Below are positions 45,055-54,509 of a stretch of DNA of 64,000 nt, piece by piece. Origin of the DNA: Holophagae bacterium (GTDB lineage Bacteria > Acidobacteriota > Holophagae > Acanthopleuribacterales > Acanthopleuribacteraceae). The stretch lies in assembly GCA_030429565.1 (NCBI GenBank), contig JAUIFE010000002.1, positions 655,113 to 719,112 of the forward strand, in the 5' to 3' direction. The notes beneath the pieces are model-generated. The model saw nothing but the letters and a program-made list of their open reading frames with translations, was not told the origin of the DNA and searched no databases. The translations under genes and the position numbers were made by a program. Numbering within the stretch: position 1 is the stretch's first letter; each line of letters opens with the position of its first letter.

Positions 45055-45492
45055 TTATTCATCCTTCTTGACAAGCATCGAAGAAAACTCGGCTGAGGCC
45101 GCGAGTTGACCGTCTACGAATGCTTGACCTTTGAGCCGACATACCTTGCGGCGGAAGTGAGTGACTTCACACTCCATGCGCAATTGATCGCCGGGTACCA
45201 CGGGTCGGCGGAATTTGACATTGTCGATCGTCATAAAAAAGATAACGTACTCTTGGATATTTTCAAACTCTTGCGCGATTAACACGCCGCCTGTTTGTGC
45301 CATTGCTTCCACAATCAAAACGCCCGGCATGACCGGACGGCCTGGGAAGTGGCCCAAGAAGAAGTGTTCATTGATCGTCACGTTTTTGAGGCCGACGATG
45401 CTTTTGCTGCGCTCGAACTCAAGAATCCGGTCTACCAGTAACATTGGGTAGCGGTGGGGCAAAATTTCCATTATTCCCTTTAAATCAATCAT
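45055..45492 (-). CDS. fabZ: 3-hydroxyacyl-ACP dehydratase
   Basis: 145 residues. The FabZ signatures are IMEILPHRYPMLLVDR at the start and the active-site GHFPGRPVMPGVLIVEAMAQ segment, carrying the catalytic His and Glu. It dehydrates 3-hydroxyacyl-ACP in fatty acid elongation and competes with LpxA/LpxD for the same substrate, hence the linkage. The ATG at 45492 (MIDLKG) has AGGAGG ten bases upstream and overlaps the lpxD 3' end by eight bases. Confidence 0.97.
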   Translation of the reverse strand: MIDLKGIMEILPHRYPMLLVDRILEFERSKSIVGLKNVTINEHFFLGHFPGRPVMPGVLIVEAMAQTGGVLIAQEFENIQEYVIFFMTIDNVKFRRPVVPGDQLRMECEVTHFRRKVCRLKGQAFVDGQLAASAEFSSMLVKKDE

Positions 45493-46516
45493 GGGAAGCT
45501 TCCTCCTTGTTTTCGAGGGTAGACTCAAGCTGACGCACCCGTTTATCCAGCGTGGGCAAACGCCGTTCGTGGGCCTTTTGCCGCTGGTACGCCATGTGGG
45601 GAATCGCCGGGTTGCCGGCGTATTGGCCGGGCCCTTTGAGATCCTTGGTCACCACCGAGGCGCCCATGACCAACACTTGGTCGCCGAGGGTGACGTGACC
45701 GGTGACGCCGACCTTGCCGGCAAGCACCGTGTACTTGCCTAACTTGGCGCTGCCGGAGATACCGGTTTGAGAAACAATCAAACAGTGTTCACCAATCTCG
45801 ACCCCGTGTGCGATCTGCACCAGGTTGTCGATTTTGGTACCGCGCCCAATGCGGGTATCGTCGAGGCTGCCGCGGTCAATCGACACATTGCTGCCGATCT
45901 CCACATCGTCCTCCACCACCACGCCGCCGATTTGGGGCACTTTTAAGTGCATGCCGCCCGTCTGCGCGTAACCGTAACCGTCGCCGCCGATGACGCTCTG
46001 GGCATGAATACGGACGCGGTTGCCCAGGGTCACGTCGTGGTAAAGCACCACGCCCGGGTGTAGTTTGCCGTCGCTACCTACCACCGTGTTTCGACCGACG
46101 AAGACGTTACCCACCAGTACCGTGCCCGCGCCGATGCGCGCACCGGCTTCCACAATACAATGCGGACCGATGTGGGCGCTCGCGTGGATCTCTGCGTCCG
46201 CCGCCACCGCCGCCGTCGCATGCACGCCGGGCGCGTAACCGGGTTCCGGGTGCAGGTCGGCCAACAGGCGTGCCATCACCGCGTACGGCTCTTTGCACAC
46301 CAATTGAATCGCCTTGCTGCCTTCCACCGGCGCCTGCGTTAGGATTGCACCCGCTTGGGTGTTCACCGCCTGCCCCTTGTACTTGGCATTGTTGAGAAAA
46401 CTCACGTCGTTTTCGCCCGCCCGGTCCAGTGGTCGTACCGACTGGATCTCGAAATCGCGGGGCAATGGGTTGGGTGCGGATAAGTTGTGTTGAGCGACAA
46501 AATCTGAGAGCTTCAA
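45485..46516 (-). CDS. lpxD: UDP-3-O-(3-hydroxyacyl)glucosamine N-acyltransferase
   Basis: 343 residues. An N-terminal uridine-binding domain (about 1-100; NDVSFLNNAKY) is followed by hexapeptide repeats from about 100 to 310, including YGYAQTGG and the catalytic-His region DNLVQIAHGVEIG. It adds the second acyl chain in lipid A synthesis. The start is TTG at 46516 (reading MKLSDF, typical of LpxD) with GAGG about nine bases upstream. The last ~30 residues form a charged coiled-coil-like helix. Confidence 0.96.
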   Translation of the reverse strand: MKLSDFVAQHNLSAPNPLPRDFEIQSVRPLDRAGENDVSFLNNAKYKGQAVNTQAGAILTQAPVEGSKAIQLVCKEPYAVMARLLADLHPEPGYAPGVHATAAVAADAEIHASAHIGPHCIVEAGARIGAGTVLVGNVFVGRNTVVGSDGKLHPGVVLYHDVTLGNRVRIHAQSVIGGDGYGYAQTGGMHLKVPQIGGVVVEDDVEIGSNVSIDRGSLDDTRIGRGTKIDNLVQIAHGVEIGEHCLIVSQTGISGSAKLGKYTVLAGKVGVTGHVTLGDQVLVMGASVVTKDLKGPGQYAGNPAIPHMAYQRQKAHERRLPTLDKRVRQLESTLENKEEASHD

Positions 46517-46569
46517 AGCTTACGGCCTCAGGAAGATGAACTTGGGAACGGAATTCTTCGGCTTGACGC

Positions 46570-46626
46570 AAACCGTTACCGCAAGTCAGTCGCCGTTTTA
46601 CGGCCGCCGCCCTGCGGTAACGGTTT
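46570..46626. repeat. Perfect 14-bp inverted repeat upstream of lpxD
   Basis: AAACCGTTACCGCA (46570-46583) and TGCGGTAACGGTTT (46613-46626) are exact reverse complements 29 bases apart. The interval contains a smaller GCCG...CGGC hairpin. It begins 54 bases upstream of the lpxD start, so it lies in its leader or promoter. Confidence 0.75.
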
Positions 46627-46800
46627 AAGAAATAAAGAGATAGTGTTACGGCCTGGCCGCTTTGCGCCGCCTGCGTTTATTTAAAGCTTACGGCTGCGTA
46701 CACAGCATACAGGAAGCAACCCCTCATTCTGGTTGAAAAAGCAGTGAAATGCAACCTTTGCCACATGCATGACCTGGGGGCGCCGCGTTCCCACTAAACG

Positions 46801-46849
46801 AAAAAACGAAACAGAAACCTCGTCGCATGACGGCGGTTCCTGTTTCGTT
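46801..46849 (-). terminator. Intrinsic terminator after ompH
   Basis: AACGAAACAGAAACC (46805-46819) and GGTTCCTGTTTCGTT (46835-46849) form a long stem with a single mismatch, and on the minus strand the stem runs into CGTTTTTTCG. Confidence 0.88.
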
Positions 46850-46887
46850 TGACGGATCGCTGCGTGATCGGGGTTTCCCGACACTTT

Positions 46888-47406
46888 TTATTTGGACGAC
46901 TCGTCGTAGGCCTTGATGACCGCGTCGGTCAAGTTCACGGAATCGCTGAAGTAGACCAAACCCGTGTTCGGGCCGTTGTTGATCACCATGTCGATGCCTT
47001 TTTCGATGGCTACTTGGCGCACCAGGGGCGCGATCTCTTTGCGGAACCGTTCCAATGCGGTGTTCAAACGCAGGTCGCTTTCGCGTTTGGCGTCTTCTTG
47101 CGCGCGCTGAATTTCGGTTTGCAGACGTTGCAGCTCCAGCGCCGACTCTTTTTTCTTGTCTTCGCTCATGCTGGCGGCTTTTGCTTGCAGGTCTTTCTGT
47201 TTGGCCTGAAAGCTTTCAACCATTTTTTCAATTTCGGTGCGCTTGCCTTCGGTAAATTTCTGGAACTCGTCAAAAAAGGCTTTGCCCTTTTGCGATTTTT
47301 GGACAATGACATCGGCGTCGACAATTGCGACCTTGGTGCCTTGAGCCATCGCCGGCAGACAGAGTGCGCTCAAAACGATCAAGCTGGTAATCACTTTTTT
47401 CAACAT
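46888..47406 (-). CDS. skp: OmpH/Skp family periplasmic chaperone
   Basis: 172 residues. A signal peptide (MLKKVITSLIVLSALCLPAMAQ, cleavage near 22) is followed by VAIVDADVIVQKSQKGKAFFDEF, the OmpH opening, and a long charged coiled coil (about 50-125), ending in a small beta part (MVINNGPNTGLVYFSD). Skp trimers hold unfolded outer-membrane proteins in the periplasm for BamA. AAGGA precedes the ATG at 47406; longer in-frame starts add nothing signal-like. It is 276 bases downstream of bamA, with its own terminator. Confidence 0.93.
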   Translation of the reverse strand: MLKKVITSLIVLSALCLPAMAQGTKVAIVDADVIVQKSQKGKAFFDEFQKFTEGKRTEIEKMVESFQAKQKDLQAKAASMSEDKKKESALELQRLQTEIQRAQEDAKRESDLRLNTALERFRKEIAPLVRQVAIEKGIDMVINNGPNTGLVYFSDSVNLTDAVIKAYDESSK

Positions 47407-47631
47407 GTTATTTTCCTTGGACTTAACTTGATGGGATCGCATGGGGTCATGCAAACGTGCGGTTGGTTCCGCATGGGCAACGCGTGCTGACCACCATCCA
47501 AATAATACGGGTTGGCGAGTGATGATTCCCGCCTGCGCAACAAGTCAACTCATTGCGCATAAGCCAACAACGCCGGCTTTGGCTGGTTGCCCCTTTGAGC
47601 ATAAACGCTTCAAAAAGCGACAACGCCCGGT

Positions 47632-47671
47632 CCCAAAGCCACATAATCGCATATTTGCGCGTGGCTTTGGG
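47632..47671 (-). terminator. Hairpin after bamA
   Basis: CCCAAAGCCAC (47632-47642) and GTGGCTTTGGG (47661-47671) are perfect complements 18 bases apart, 12 bases after the bamA stop. No immediate T-run follows on the minus strand, so it may attenuate rather than stop transcription into ompH. Confidence 0.55.
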
Positions 47672-47682
47672 TGTTGCTCCGG

Positions 47683-50058
47683 TTAGAAAGTGGTGCCGAT
47701 CGAGAAGGACGGCTCGCCACCTTTGGAGTTGAGGCCGTTCTCGTCTTCATCCAATTTCCAGGCGTAAATCAAACGCAGGGGCGCTTGAAACACCGGTAAG
47801 CTGAATCGCATTTCGATACCGGTTGAGCGGAACAGGTCGGTATCGAACCATTCCTGATCGACCCCAAACACCATGCCCGCGTCGAAGAACATAACGAAAC
47901 GGAACTGGTCGGAGACGGGAATGATGTATTCCGCGTTGGCTTGAACCAGTTTGTCGCCGCGTTCGGCGAAGACCTGACCGTTGCTGACGGTGGCCGGACC
48001 CAAACTCTGACGCTCGTAACCACGTACCGATTCTTCGCCACCGATGAAAAACAACTGGTGACGGGCCGGACGCTGACCCTGCAAGGTATCGAACAGGGCG
48101 GCTTCGAGGTTCAAGCCGATGAATGTGTTTTTGATTGCCGGCAGGTACTGAGTCGCACTACCGCGGATTTTGTAGAAGAAGTTATCACCGCCTGCTTGCC
48201 AACTCGCCAATTCCAACGAGATCGACATTTTGCGACCCTTCTTCGGGAAGAACGGGTGGTCGGTGGTGTTGTACAAGAACGCCTGGGTGATCGACGAGGT
48301 CAACAAATCGTCAACCGCCTTGAAGTCGGGGTTCACAACGGTTGGGAAACGGTCTTCCGAGAACATGTAGCTGATCGAGTAGGTCGAGAACACCGTCGGC
48401 CGGAACGACAGGCCCAATTGGAAACCAGTCGATTCGACGTTGAAACCCGAGGCCGCAAACTCCGATCGCGTGTTAAATACACGGGTCGTCAAACCGCGCG
48501 GCTTGTCGAACAGCCAGGGCTCCGTGAAGGTCACGTCAAAGGTGTCCGTAATGGAACCGATCTGGGCTTGGATCTTCAGTTTCTCGCCCTTGCCGAGGAA
48601 GTTCAGCGTCGAGAAACTCAAGAAACCGCTGGTGCCGCGAAACTCACTGAACCCCAAACCGAAGTTCAACTCGTTTACGCCCGATTCTTGACCTTTAATC
48701 GTGATGTTGATTTTGTTTTCGTCGGGCAGGAACTTGAGGTCCGGCTCGTCGCGGGTTACGTCGAAGAAACCCAACTGGTTAATGCGCAGCAACGAGTTGC
48801 GGAAGAAGTTGACGCGGAAAACGTCGCCCTCGCGCAACAGAATCTCACGGCGCAGTACTTTGTCGCGCGTGGTGGTGTTGCCGCTGAACTTGATGCGGTG
48901 AATATACGTCTGGTCGTTTTCGTTGACCACAAACTTCACCGCGACCTTGCTGCCCTCTTCAATGCTGACGTCTTGGCGCAGGGCGTAGTGCACGTAACCG
49001 GCGTTGTTGTGCGTTTCCTCCAGATCGGTGATCCACTCGTTGATCTTATGCAAGTCGTAGATTTCACCCTGCTGGATGGGGAACGAGCGCTCGTAGAAAA
49101 TCGACGGTAGCACCGTGTTGCCTTCTACTTCCATGCGCGCCAAGCTGTAGGCTTCCCCTTCAAAAACGGGGATTGTCAGCTTGAGTTTCTTTTTCTCGTA
49201 AATCGGTTTGTTTTTGGCCGCACGTTTGATGTTGCGTGCCTTTTGCTTATCACTGGTGTGATCGGTGATTTCGAGAATCGGTTCGCCAATGACCACGTCT
49301 TTGTAGCCTTGACGCCAATAGCGTTTCTTTAGTTTCTCGACGTCTTTCTCAAACGATTCTTCTTTGTAGATATCGTTGGAGGTCAGCCAAGAGAACATCC
49401 AGTGCTCTTTGGTCTTTTTCATCGTACGGCGCAACTTGCCGTCGCTGTAAAGCTGGTTGCCCGAAAACTCGATGTCGTAAATGCGAACCTTGCTGCCTTC
49501 GTTGAGGTTAAACACCACGCGCGCGGAACCTTTGTCGAGGTTTTCCAGCTTGTAGTCCACCGTACCGAAGCGCAGGCCGCGCTCGTTCATCAACTTTTTA
49601 ATTAACGCGCGGATCGCGTTAATTTTGCGGTAATCGAGTGGTGAATCCTCGGGAATGGTGAGGCGTTCTTCCTCGACCTTGTCGGTGATGCTCGACTTGG
49701 TCATCTTGCGGTAGCCGCGGTAATCCACCTCGGTTACCAATGGCAACTCGCGCAACACGTACTTGAGGATCACGCCACCGCTTTTACCTTCTTCGATGGC
49801 GATGCCGGCGTCTTCGAACAATCCGGTTTCCCATAAAGTATGCAGGTCACGGGTGACCTGCCGGGATTCCAAAGTGTCACCGACTTTAAAAGAAATACGA
49901 AACCAAATAGATTCGTCGGGAACACGTTGGTTCCCGACGATCAAGATATCTTCAATCCGTTGGGGGGTCTCGTCTTGTGCTGAAATGGGTGCCCAGAGAA
50001 TCAGGCTCAGCAAGCAAATCAAAAGGCCGCGAAGGAACTCGCGAGCTAACTGGGGCAT
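47683..50058 (-). CDS. bamA: Outer membrane protein assembly factor BamA
   Basis: 791 residues. A signal peptide (about 1-28, ending APISAQ) leads to five POTRA repeats (about 33-440; for example IEDILIVGNQRVPDESI and IHRIKFSGNTTTRDKVLRREI) and a 16-strand barrel (about 440-791) with FIGGEESVRGYERQSLGP, the VRGY/F loop of the Omp85 family. The chain ends in Phe as a beta-signal should. POTRA 3 carries a lysine-rich stretch (KQKARNIKRAAKNKPIYEKK) that looks like an insertion. It folds proteins into the outer membrane. The start overlaps clpC by 13 bases. Confidence 0.97.
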   Translation of the reverse strand: MPQLAREFLRGLLICLLSLILWAPISAQDETPQRIEDILIVGNQRVPDESIWFRISFKVGDTLESRQVTRDLHTLWETGLFEDAGIAIEEGKSGGVILKYVLRELPLVTEVDYRGYRKMTKSSITDKVEEERLTIPEDSPLDYRKINAIRALIKKLMNERGLRFGTVDYKLENLDKGSARVVFNLNEGSKVRIYDIEFSGNQLYSDGKLRRTMKKTKEHWMFSWLTSNDIYKEESFEKDVEKLKKRYWRQGYKDVVIGEPILEITDHTSDKQKARNIKRAAKNKPIYEKKKLKLTIPVFEGEAYSLARMEVEGNTVLPSIFYERSFPIQQGEIYDLHKINEWITDLEETHNNAGYVHYALRQDVSIEEGSKVAVKFVVNENDQTYIHRIKFSGNTTTRDKVLRREILLREGDVFRVNFFRNSLLRINQLGFFDVTRDEPDLKFLPDENKINITIKGQESGVNELNFGLGFSEFRGTSGFLSFSTLNFLGKGEKLKIQAQIGSITDTFDVTFTEPWLFDKPRGLTTRVFNTRSEFAASGFNVESTGFQLGLSFRPTVFSTYSISYMFSEDRFPTVVNPDFKAVDDLLTSSITQAFLYNTTDHPFFPKKGRKMSISLELASWQAGGDNFFYKIRGSATQYLPAIKNTFIGLNLEAALFDTLQGQRPARHQLFFIGGEESVRGYERQSLGPATVSNGQVFAERGDKLVQANAEYIIPVSDQFRFVMFFDAGMVFGVDQEWFDTDLFRSTGIEMRFSLPVFQAPLRLIYAWKLDEDENGLNSKGGEPSFSIGTTF

Positions 50059-52508
50059 TCAGCCTCCTCAGTAGTTTCCTGCCCCTTGTTGCTTGACGGT
50101 AGCACAATGTTAAAGCGCTCATTTTCGGTGTCCAGTTCGAAGAAGACGGCACCTTCGATGTTCGTGTCAGCGGATACGATGGCTTCAGCCAGCGGGTCTT
50201 CAACGTGACGTTGAATAATGCGACGCAATGGCCGCGCCCCGTACTGGCGATCACTGGAGGTTTGATCCAGTAACCATTTCAAGCCGTCCGCGGCCAGTTC
50301 CACGCTGAGATTGCTCTTGGCGAGGTTGCGGTTGATTTCGTTGATCAACAGGCCGCAGATTTGGAGCAGGTGATTGTCTTTGAGTTTATCGAAGACCACC
50401 ACTTCATCGATCCGGTTGATGAACTCGGGGCGGAACACACGCTTCAATTCGCGCATGGCTTCCTGCTTCATGTTGCGATCCCGCTCGTTCACCGTACGTG
50501 TTAGGCCCAGGGACTTCTCGTTAACGATCTGTTTGGAGCCGACGTTACTGGTCATGATAATGATGGTATTTCGAAAATCAATCGTATTGCCGAAGGCGTC
50601 GGTCACCTGACCGTCCTCAAAGATTTGCAACAGGATGTTGACCAAATCCGGGTGCGCCTTCTCGATTTCATCGAACAACACAATCGAATACGGGTTGCGC
50701 TTGACCTTGTCGGTCAACTGGCCGCCCTCTTCAAAACCCACGTATCCCGGTGGTGAACCGATCATTTTGGATACCGAGTGTTTTTCCATGTATTCGGACA
50801 TGTCGAATCGAATCAGTTTTTTGGGGTCGCCGAATAAAAAGCTGGCGAGCTGTTTGGACAATTCGGTTTTACCGACACCGGTTGGACCCAGGAACAGAAA
50901 CGAACCCATGGGTCGGTTGGGGTTCTTCAGACCGGTGCGGCTGCGGCGGATGGCGCGGCTGACTGCCGAAATCGCCTCGTCTTGACCGACGATGAACTCG
51001 CGCAGCGTGTCTTCCATGGAGGCCAGCTTGGCTTTGTCTTCTTCTTTCATGGCTGTGACCGGAATACCGGTCCACGAGCTGACCACCTGTTCCACGTCGG
51101 CCAAGGTCACGTCCAGTACGCGGTTGTCGCGGTTAACCGAATCTTTTTCTTCTTGAATCTGTTTGCGGATCTTAATCTCGTACTCGCGCAAGACCACCGC
51201 ACGCTCGAAATCCTTGTTGGCGACCGCTTCGTTCATGTCTTCGGACACCTGACGCAGGTCTTTCTCCAAGTTGCGGATCGTTTGCGTGTTGGTCGAGTGC
51301 GCCAACTTGACCCGTGCACCGGCTTCGTCGAGCAAGTCGAGTGCTTTGTCGGGCAGCGCGCGGTCGGGAATGTAACGGCTCGAAAGGTAAACGGAACCGC
51401 GCAGCGCGTCGTCGGCATAACGGACGCGGTGGAACCCTTCGTAGTGATCTTTGAGGCCGAACAAAATGCGTTCCGTTTCGTCCTCGTCCGGCGGCATGAT
51501 GTTGACCGGTTGGAAGCGGCGTACCAGCGCGCGGTCTTTTTCAATGTACTTGCTGAATTCGCGGTGCGTGGTCGAGCCCACACACTGGATTTCGCCACGG
51601 CTCAAGGCCGGCTTGAGGATGTTGGCCGCGTCGAGTGAACCCTCGGCCGCGCCGGTGCCAATGATGCTGTGAATTTCGTCGATGAACAAAATCACGCTGG
51701 TGTCTTTGGAGGCCTCGGCGATAATCGATTTAAGGCGTTCCTCAAACTGGCCGCGGTACTTGGTGCCCGCGACGACCAAGGACAGGTCCAAGGCGTAAAT
51801 GCGTTTGTCCATCAGCTCAATCGGTACGTTGCCCTGTACAATGCGCTGCGCCAAGCCTTCGACAATACTGGTCTTGCCGACGCCCGGCTCACCCAACAGA
51901 ATCGGGTTGTTTTTGCGGCGACGCGCCAGAATTTGGATGATGCGTTCGATCTCGGCTTCGCGGCCGATCAAGCGATCGAAGGCGCCGCGTTCGGCCAGGT
52001 CCGTCAGGTTGCGGCTGAATTCACCCAGCAATGGGTGTTCTTTGCGTTTTTTGTTCAGTTTCTCTTCTTTGAGAATGTCGAGCAGAATCTCTTTGGCGCG
52101 GTAAAGGTCGGCGCCCATTTCGGCCAGGAGCTGGGAGGCGAAGGCGTGTTCGTCACGCAAAATGCCCAGCAAAATGTGCTCAACGCCCACGTACTTGTGG
52201 TTCAAGGACATCGATTCTTTGAGTGCGTAGTGCAGCACCCGTTTGGTTTCTTCACTCAACGGAATCTCAACCGTGGTGGCCGCCACCGGCTTTTTGTACA
52301 TGCTTTGTGACTGCGAAATAATGCGGTCTTTCAACTCTTGAATGTTGATGCCCATTTGTTCCAGCATGGCCATGGTGGTTTTTTCAGCTTCGCGGACCAG
52401 ACCTAGGAGAAGATGGGCGCTGGTAATCGTACTGGCACCAAACTGACTTGCTTCGTATCGTGCAAAGAACAAAACGCGGCGTGCTTTATCGGTATATTTC
52501 TCAAACAT
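50046..52508 (-). CDS. clpC: ClpC-type AAA+ unfoldase
   Basis: 820 residues. It has an N-terminal Clp repeat domain ([20 protein letters not shown] onward, about 1-145), a first AAA+ module with Walker [10 protein letters not shown] near 210, a UVR-type coiled segment near 420-455, and a second AAA+ module with GPTGVGKTE near 545 and [13 protein letters not shown], then the ClpB/C C-terminal domain. The UVR motif and moderate length mark ClpC rather than ClpA or ClpB. It feeds substrates to ClpP. The ATG at 52508 has GGAG six bases upstream and overlaps lolD by eight bases. A place between lolD and bamA is unusual. Confidence 0.95.
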   Translation of the reverse strand: MFEKYTDKARRVLFFARYEASQFGASTITSAHLLLGLVREAEKTTMAMLEQMGINIQELKDRIISQSQSMYKKPVAATTVEIPLSEETKRVLHYALKESMSLNHKYVGVEHILLGILRDEHAFASQLLAEMGADLYRAKEILLDILKEEKLNKKRKEHPLLGEFSRNLTDLAERGAFDRLIGREAEIERIIQILARRRKNNPILLGEPGVGKTSIVEGLAQRIVQGNVPIELMDKRIYALDLSLVVAGTKYRGQFEERLKSIIAEASKDTSVILFIDEIHSIIGTGAAEGSLDAANILKPALSRGEIQCVGSTTHREFSKYIEKDRALVRRFQPVNIMPPDEDETERILFGLKDHYEGFHRVRYADDALRGSVYLSSRYIPDRALPDKALDLLDEAGARVKLAHSTNTQTIRNLEKDLRQVSEDMNEAVANKDFERAVVLREYEIKIRKQIQEEKDSVNRDNRVLDVTLADVEQVVSSWTGIPVTAMKEEDKAKLASMEDTLREFIVGQDEAISAVSRAIRRSRTGLKNPNRPMGSFLFLGPTGVGKTELSKQLASFLFGDPKKLIRFDMSEYMEKHSVSKMIGSPPGYVGFEEGGQLTDKVKRNPYSIVLFDEIEKAHPDLVNILLQIFEDGQVTDAFGNTIDFRNTIIIMTSNVGSKQIVNEKSLGLTRTVNERDRNMKQEAMRELKRVFRPEFINRIDEVVVFDKLKDNHLLQICGLLINEINRNLAKSNLSVELAADGLKWLLDQTSSDRQYGARPLRRIIQRHVEDPLAEAIVSADTNIEGAVFFELDTENERFNIVLPSSNKGQETTEEAECPS

Positions 52509-53244
52509 CATCAACTCCAATCCGCTCTCGCGTTGGGGATTCAGGTCGCTTTTCAATCCCGTGTATTCTATCACACAAATCTGCGAGGGCTGGGTTGTGG
52601 GTCACCAGCAGGCAAGAGATATTCAACTGTTTTTGTAAGCCCAATAACAGCGAAAAAACCTGGGTGCCCGTCGTCTGGTCCAGGCTGCCCGTCGGCTCGT
52701 CCGCCAACAAAATTTTTGGTTGATTGATTAGGGCCCGTGCAATCGCGGTGCGCTGTCGTTCGCCACCGCTCAACTGGGCCGGACGATGATTGGCCCGTTC
52801 CGCCATGCCCATGTGGCTAAGCAATTCATGTGCCTGGTTTTTTAATTCGACCTGTCCGCGTCCCTTCAGCATGCCTGGCAGCATGACGTTTTCTAACGCG
52901 CTGAATTCCGGCAGCAGTTGGTTGAACTGAAACACGAAACCAATGTCAGATTGTCGTACCTGGTCCCAACTTTTGTCGTCCAGGGCCGTCAGCTCCCGTT
53001 CTTCCAGGTGGATCGTGCCGCGGTCCGGTCGATCCAAACCCGCGATCAAGTTCAGCAAGGTCGTTTTTCCCGAACCCGATGGGCCCGCAATCGCCAAGAA
53101 CTCGCCGCGCGCCAAGCTCAGGCTGAAATCATCCAATACCGTCAGACGGCGACCGCCCGAATCGAAGTGTTTGCTCAAGCCCTGGATTTCCAGGAACGAC
53201 TGTCCGTTTTTTTCGACAGCTTGTTCGTCGCCGTGCTTACTCAT
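52501..53244 (-). CDS. lolD: Lipoprotein-releasing system ATPase LolD
   Basis: 247 residues. Walker A GPSGSGKTT near 54, Q-loop GFVFQFNQLLPEFSALENVMLP, signature LSGGERQRT near 157 and Walker B LLADEPTGSLD identify the MacB/LolD class. With LolC/E it extracts lipoproteins from the inner membrane for transport to the outer membrane. It overlaps the permease gene by eight bases and clpC by eight bases, so all three are coupled. Confidence 0.95.
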   Translation of the reverse strand: MSKHGDEQAVEKNGQSFLEIQGLSKHFDSGGRRLTVLDDFSLSLARGEFLAIAGPSGSGKTTLLNLIAGLDRPDRGTIHLEERELTALDDKSWDQVRQSDIGFVFQFNQLLPEFSALENVMLPGMLKGRGQVELKNQAHELLSHMGMAERANHRPAQLSGGERQRTAIARALINQPKILLADEPTGSLDQTTGTQVFSLLLGLQKQLNISCLLVTHNPALADLCDRIHGIEKRPESPTRERIGVDDV

Positions 53245-54502
53245 AGGCCAGTGCCTCCACTGGATCCATGCGCGCCGCCTGGCGGGCGGGGAACAGGCAG
53301 GTTAGCAACGAAATCACCAGCGAGCCCAAGGCCACCAACACCACTTCGTGGGGGCGGACCACAAACGGCAGGTAACTCAAGACTTCGTAGACGTTGTTGT
53401 CGAGTTTGATCAGTTGGTAGTGGTCGGCGATCAACGCGCCGATCACGCCCAGCACGCTACCCAGAAAGGTGCCCCACAGCGATAAGGTCATGCCCTGGCG
53501 CAAGAAGATGCGCATGATGGTCGCGCGTGGCGTGCCGAACGCGCGCATGATGCCGATGTCGCGGTGTTTTTCCATGACCAGCATCGTCAGCGCCGAAATC
53601 ATGTTTAGTGCCACGATCAGGATGAACAGGCTGATGACCGCCGTTGTTGCCAATTTTTCCAGTGCCAGCGCCGACAAGAGGCCTTGGTTCAAATCGCGCA
53701 GGTCGACCACGTTGGCCGACGGCAATAGATCGGGATGTGCGCGTAACGCCGTTTTGCCGATTTCCATGTCCTCAAGCGTTTGGAAGTTCACCAAAATCGA
53801 CTGAATCTCGTCGGTGCCCAGTACCATTAATAATTGATCGAGCAGCAGGTAGGCATCGCTTGCGTCGAATTGCGAGTTGCCCGTCTTGAACAAACCCACC
53901 ACTTCGCATTTCAGTTCCTTGAGCCGCAATGCGCCCGGTCGCATGCTCAGGCCCGGACTGCTCAAGCGCGGAACCATCACGCGAATATCGTCGCCCATGC
54001 GCACGCCCAAGTCGTCCGCCAAGTCTTTGCCCAGCACAATGCCGGGTCGCAGGCCTTCGGCTCGTTCCAGTTGCGTGAGCGAGCCCGCCTCCAATTGGCG
54101 CAGCGACGGCGCCGCCGCCATGTGCGTTTTCGGGATCACGCCGTACAACTTGCAGTAGTTGAGCCGGCGCTGCTTGGAAACCAAAACACCTGGTTCCTGG
54201 CGCACCATCGAAATCGCCTGGACCCCTGGCACCGTGCCGATGGTTTGTCCCAGCGCTTGCACCTCGTCGTTGTTCCAACTGTAGTCGACCAGCGAATTGG
54301 CGACCACGTATAGGTTGCCCGTCTCACCGACCAAGCTGGTGATGAACGCGCCGCGCATGCCGTTGTGAATGGCTAGCGCGATGTTTAGCGAGGCGACGCC
54401 CAACGTGATCCCGACCAACGTGATAATCGAGATCACGCCGATAAAGGACTGCTTGCGTTTGGCGCGAAGATAGCGATTGGCGACAAAGCGATCAAATGAC
54501 AT
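53237..54502 (-). CDS. lolC: Lipoprotein-releasing system permease (LolC/LolE type)
   Basis: 421 residues. It starts with FVANRYLRAKRKQSFIGVISIIT, the LolC/E opening, with a first membrane helix near 20-45, a large periplasmic domain (about 50-260), and three C-terminal helices (about 270-400) ending in ARQAARMDPVEALAYE. There is a single permease gene, so it may form a homodimer (LolF-like) with LolD. The ATG at 54502 lies seven bases after the lysS stop. Confidence 0.94.
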   Translation of the reverse strand: MSFDRFVANRYLRAKRKQSFIGVISIITLVGITLGVASLNIALAIHNGMRGAFITSLVGETGNLYVVANSLVDYSWNNDEVQALGQTIGTVPGVQAISMVRQEPGVLVSKQRRLNYCKLYGVIPKTHMAAAPSLRQLEAGSLTQLERAEGLRPGIVLGKDLADDLGVRMGDDIRVMVPRLSSPGLSMRPGALRLKELKCEVVGLFKTGNSQFDASDAYLLLDQLLMVLGTDEIQSILVNFQTLEDMEIGKTALRAHPDLLPSANVVDLRDLNQGLLSALALEKLATTAVISLFILIVALNMISALTMLVMEKHRDIGIMRAFGTPRATIMRIFLRQGMTLSLWGTFLGSVLGVIGALIADHYQLIKLDNNVYEVLSYLPFVVRPHEVVLVALGSLVISLLTCLFPARQAARMDPVEALAYE

Positions 54503-54509
54503 GGCGCGT

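Larger units (their letters stand above)
46517..46887. other. Intergenic region between ompH and lpxD with clustered repeats
   Basis: About 370 bases. It holds four copies of TTACGGC (46520, 46598, 46646, 46688), two of them within AAGCTTACGGC, a perfect 14-bp inverted repeat, and the ompH terminator. It probably contains a second promoter for lpxD-fabZ-lpxA. Confidence 0.6.
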
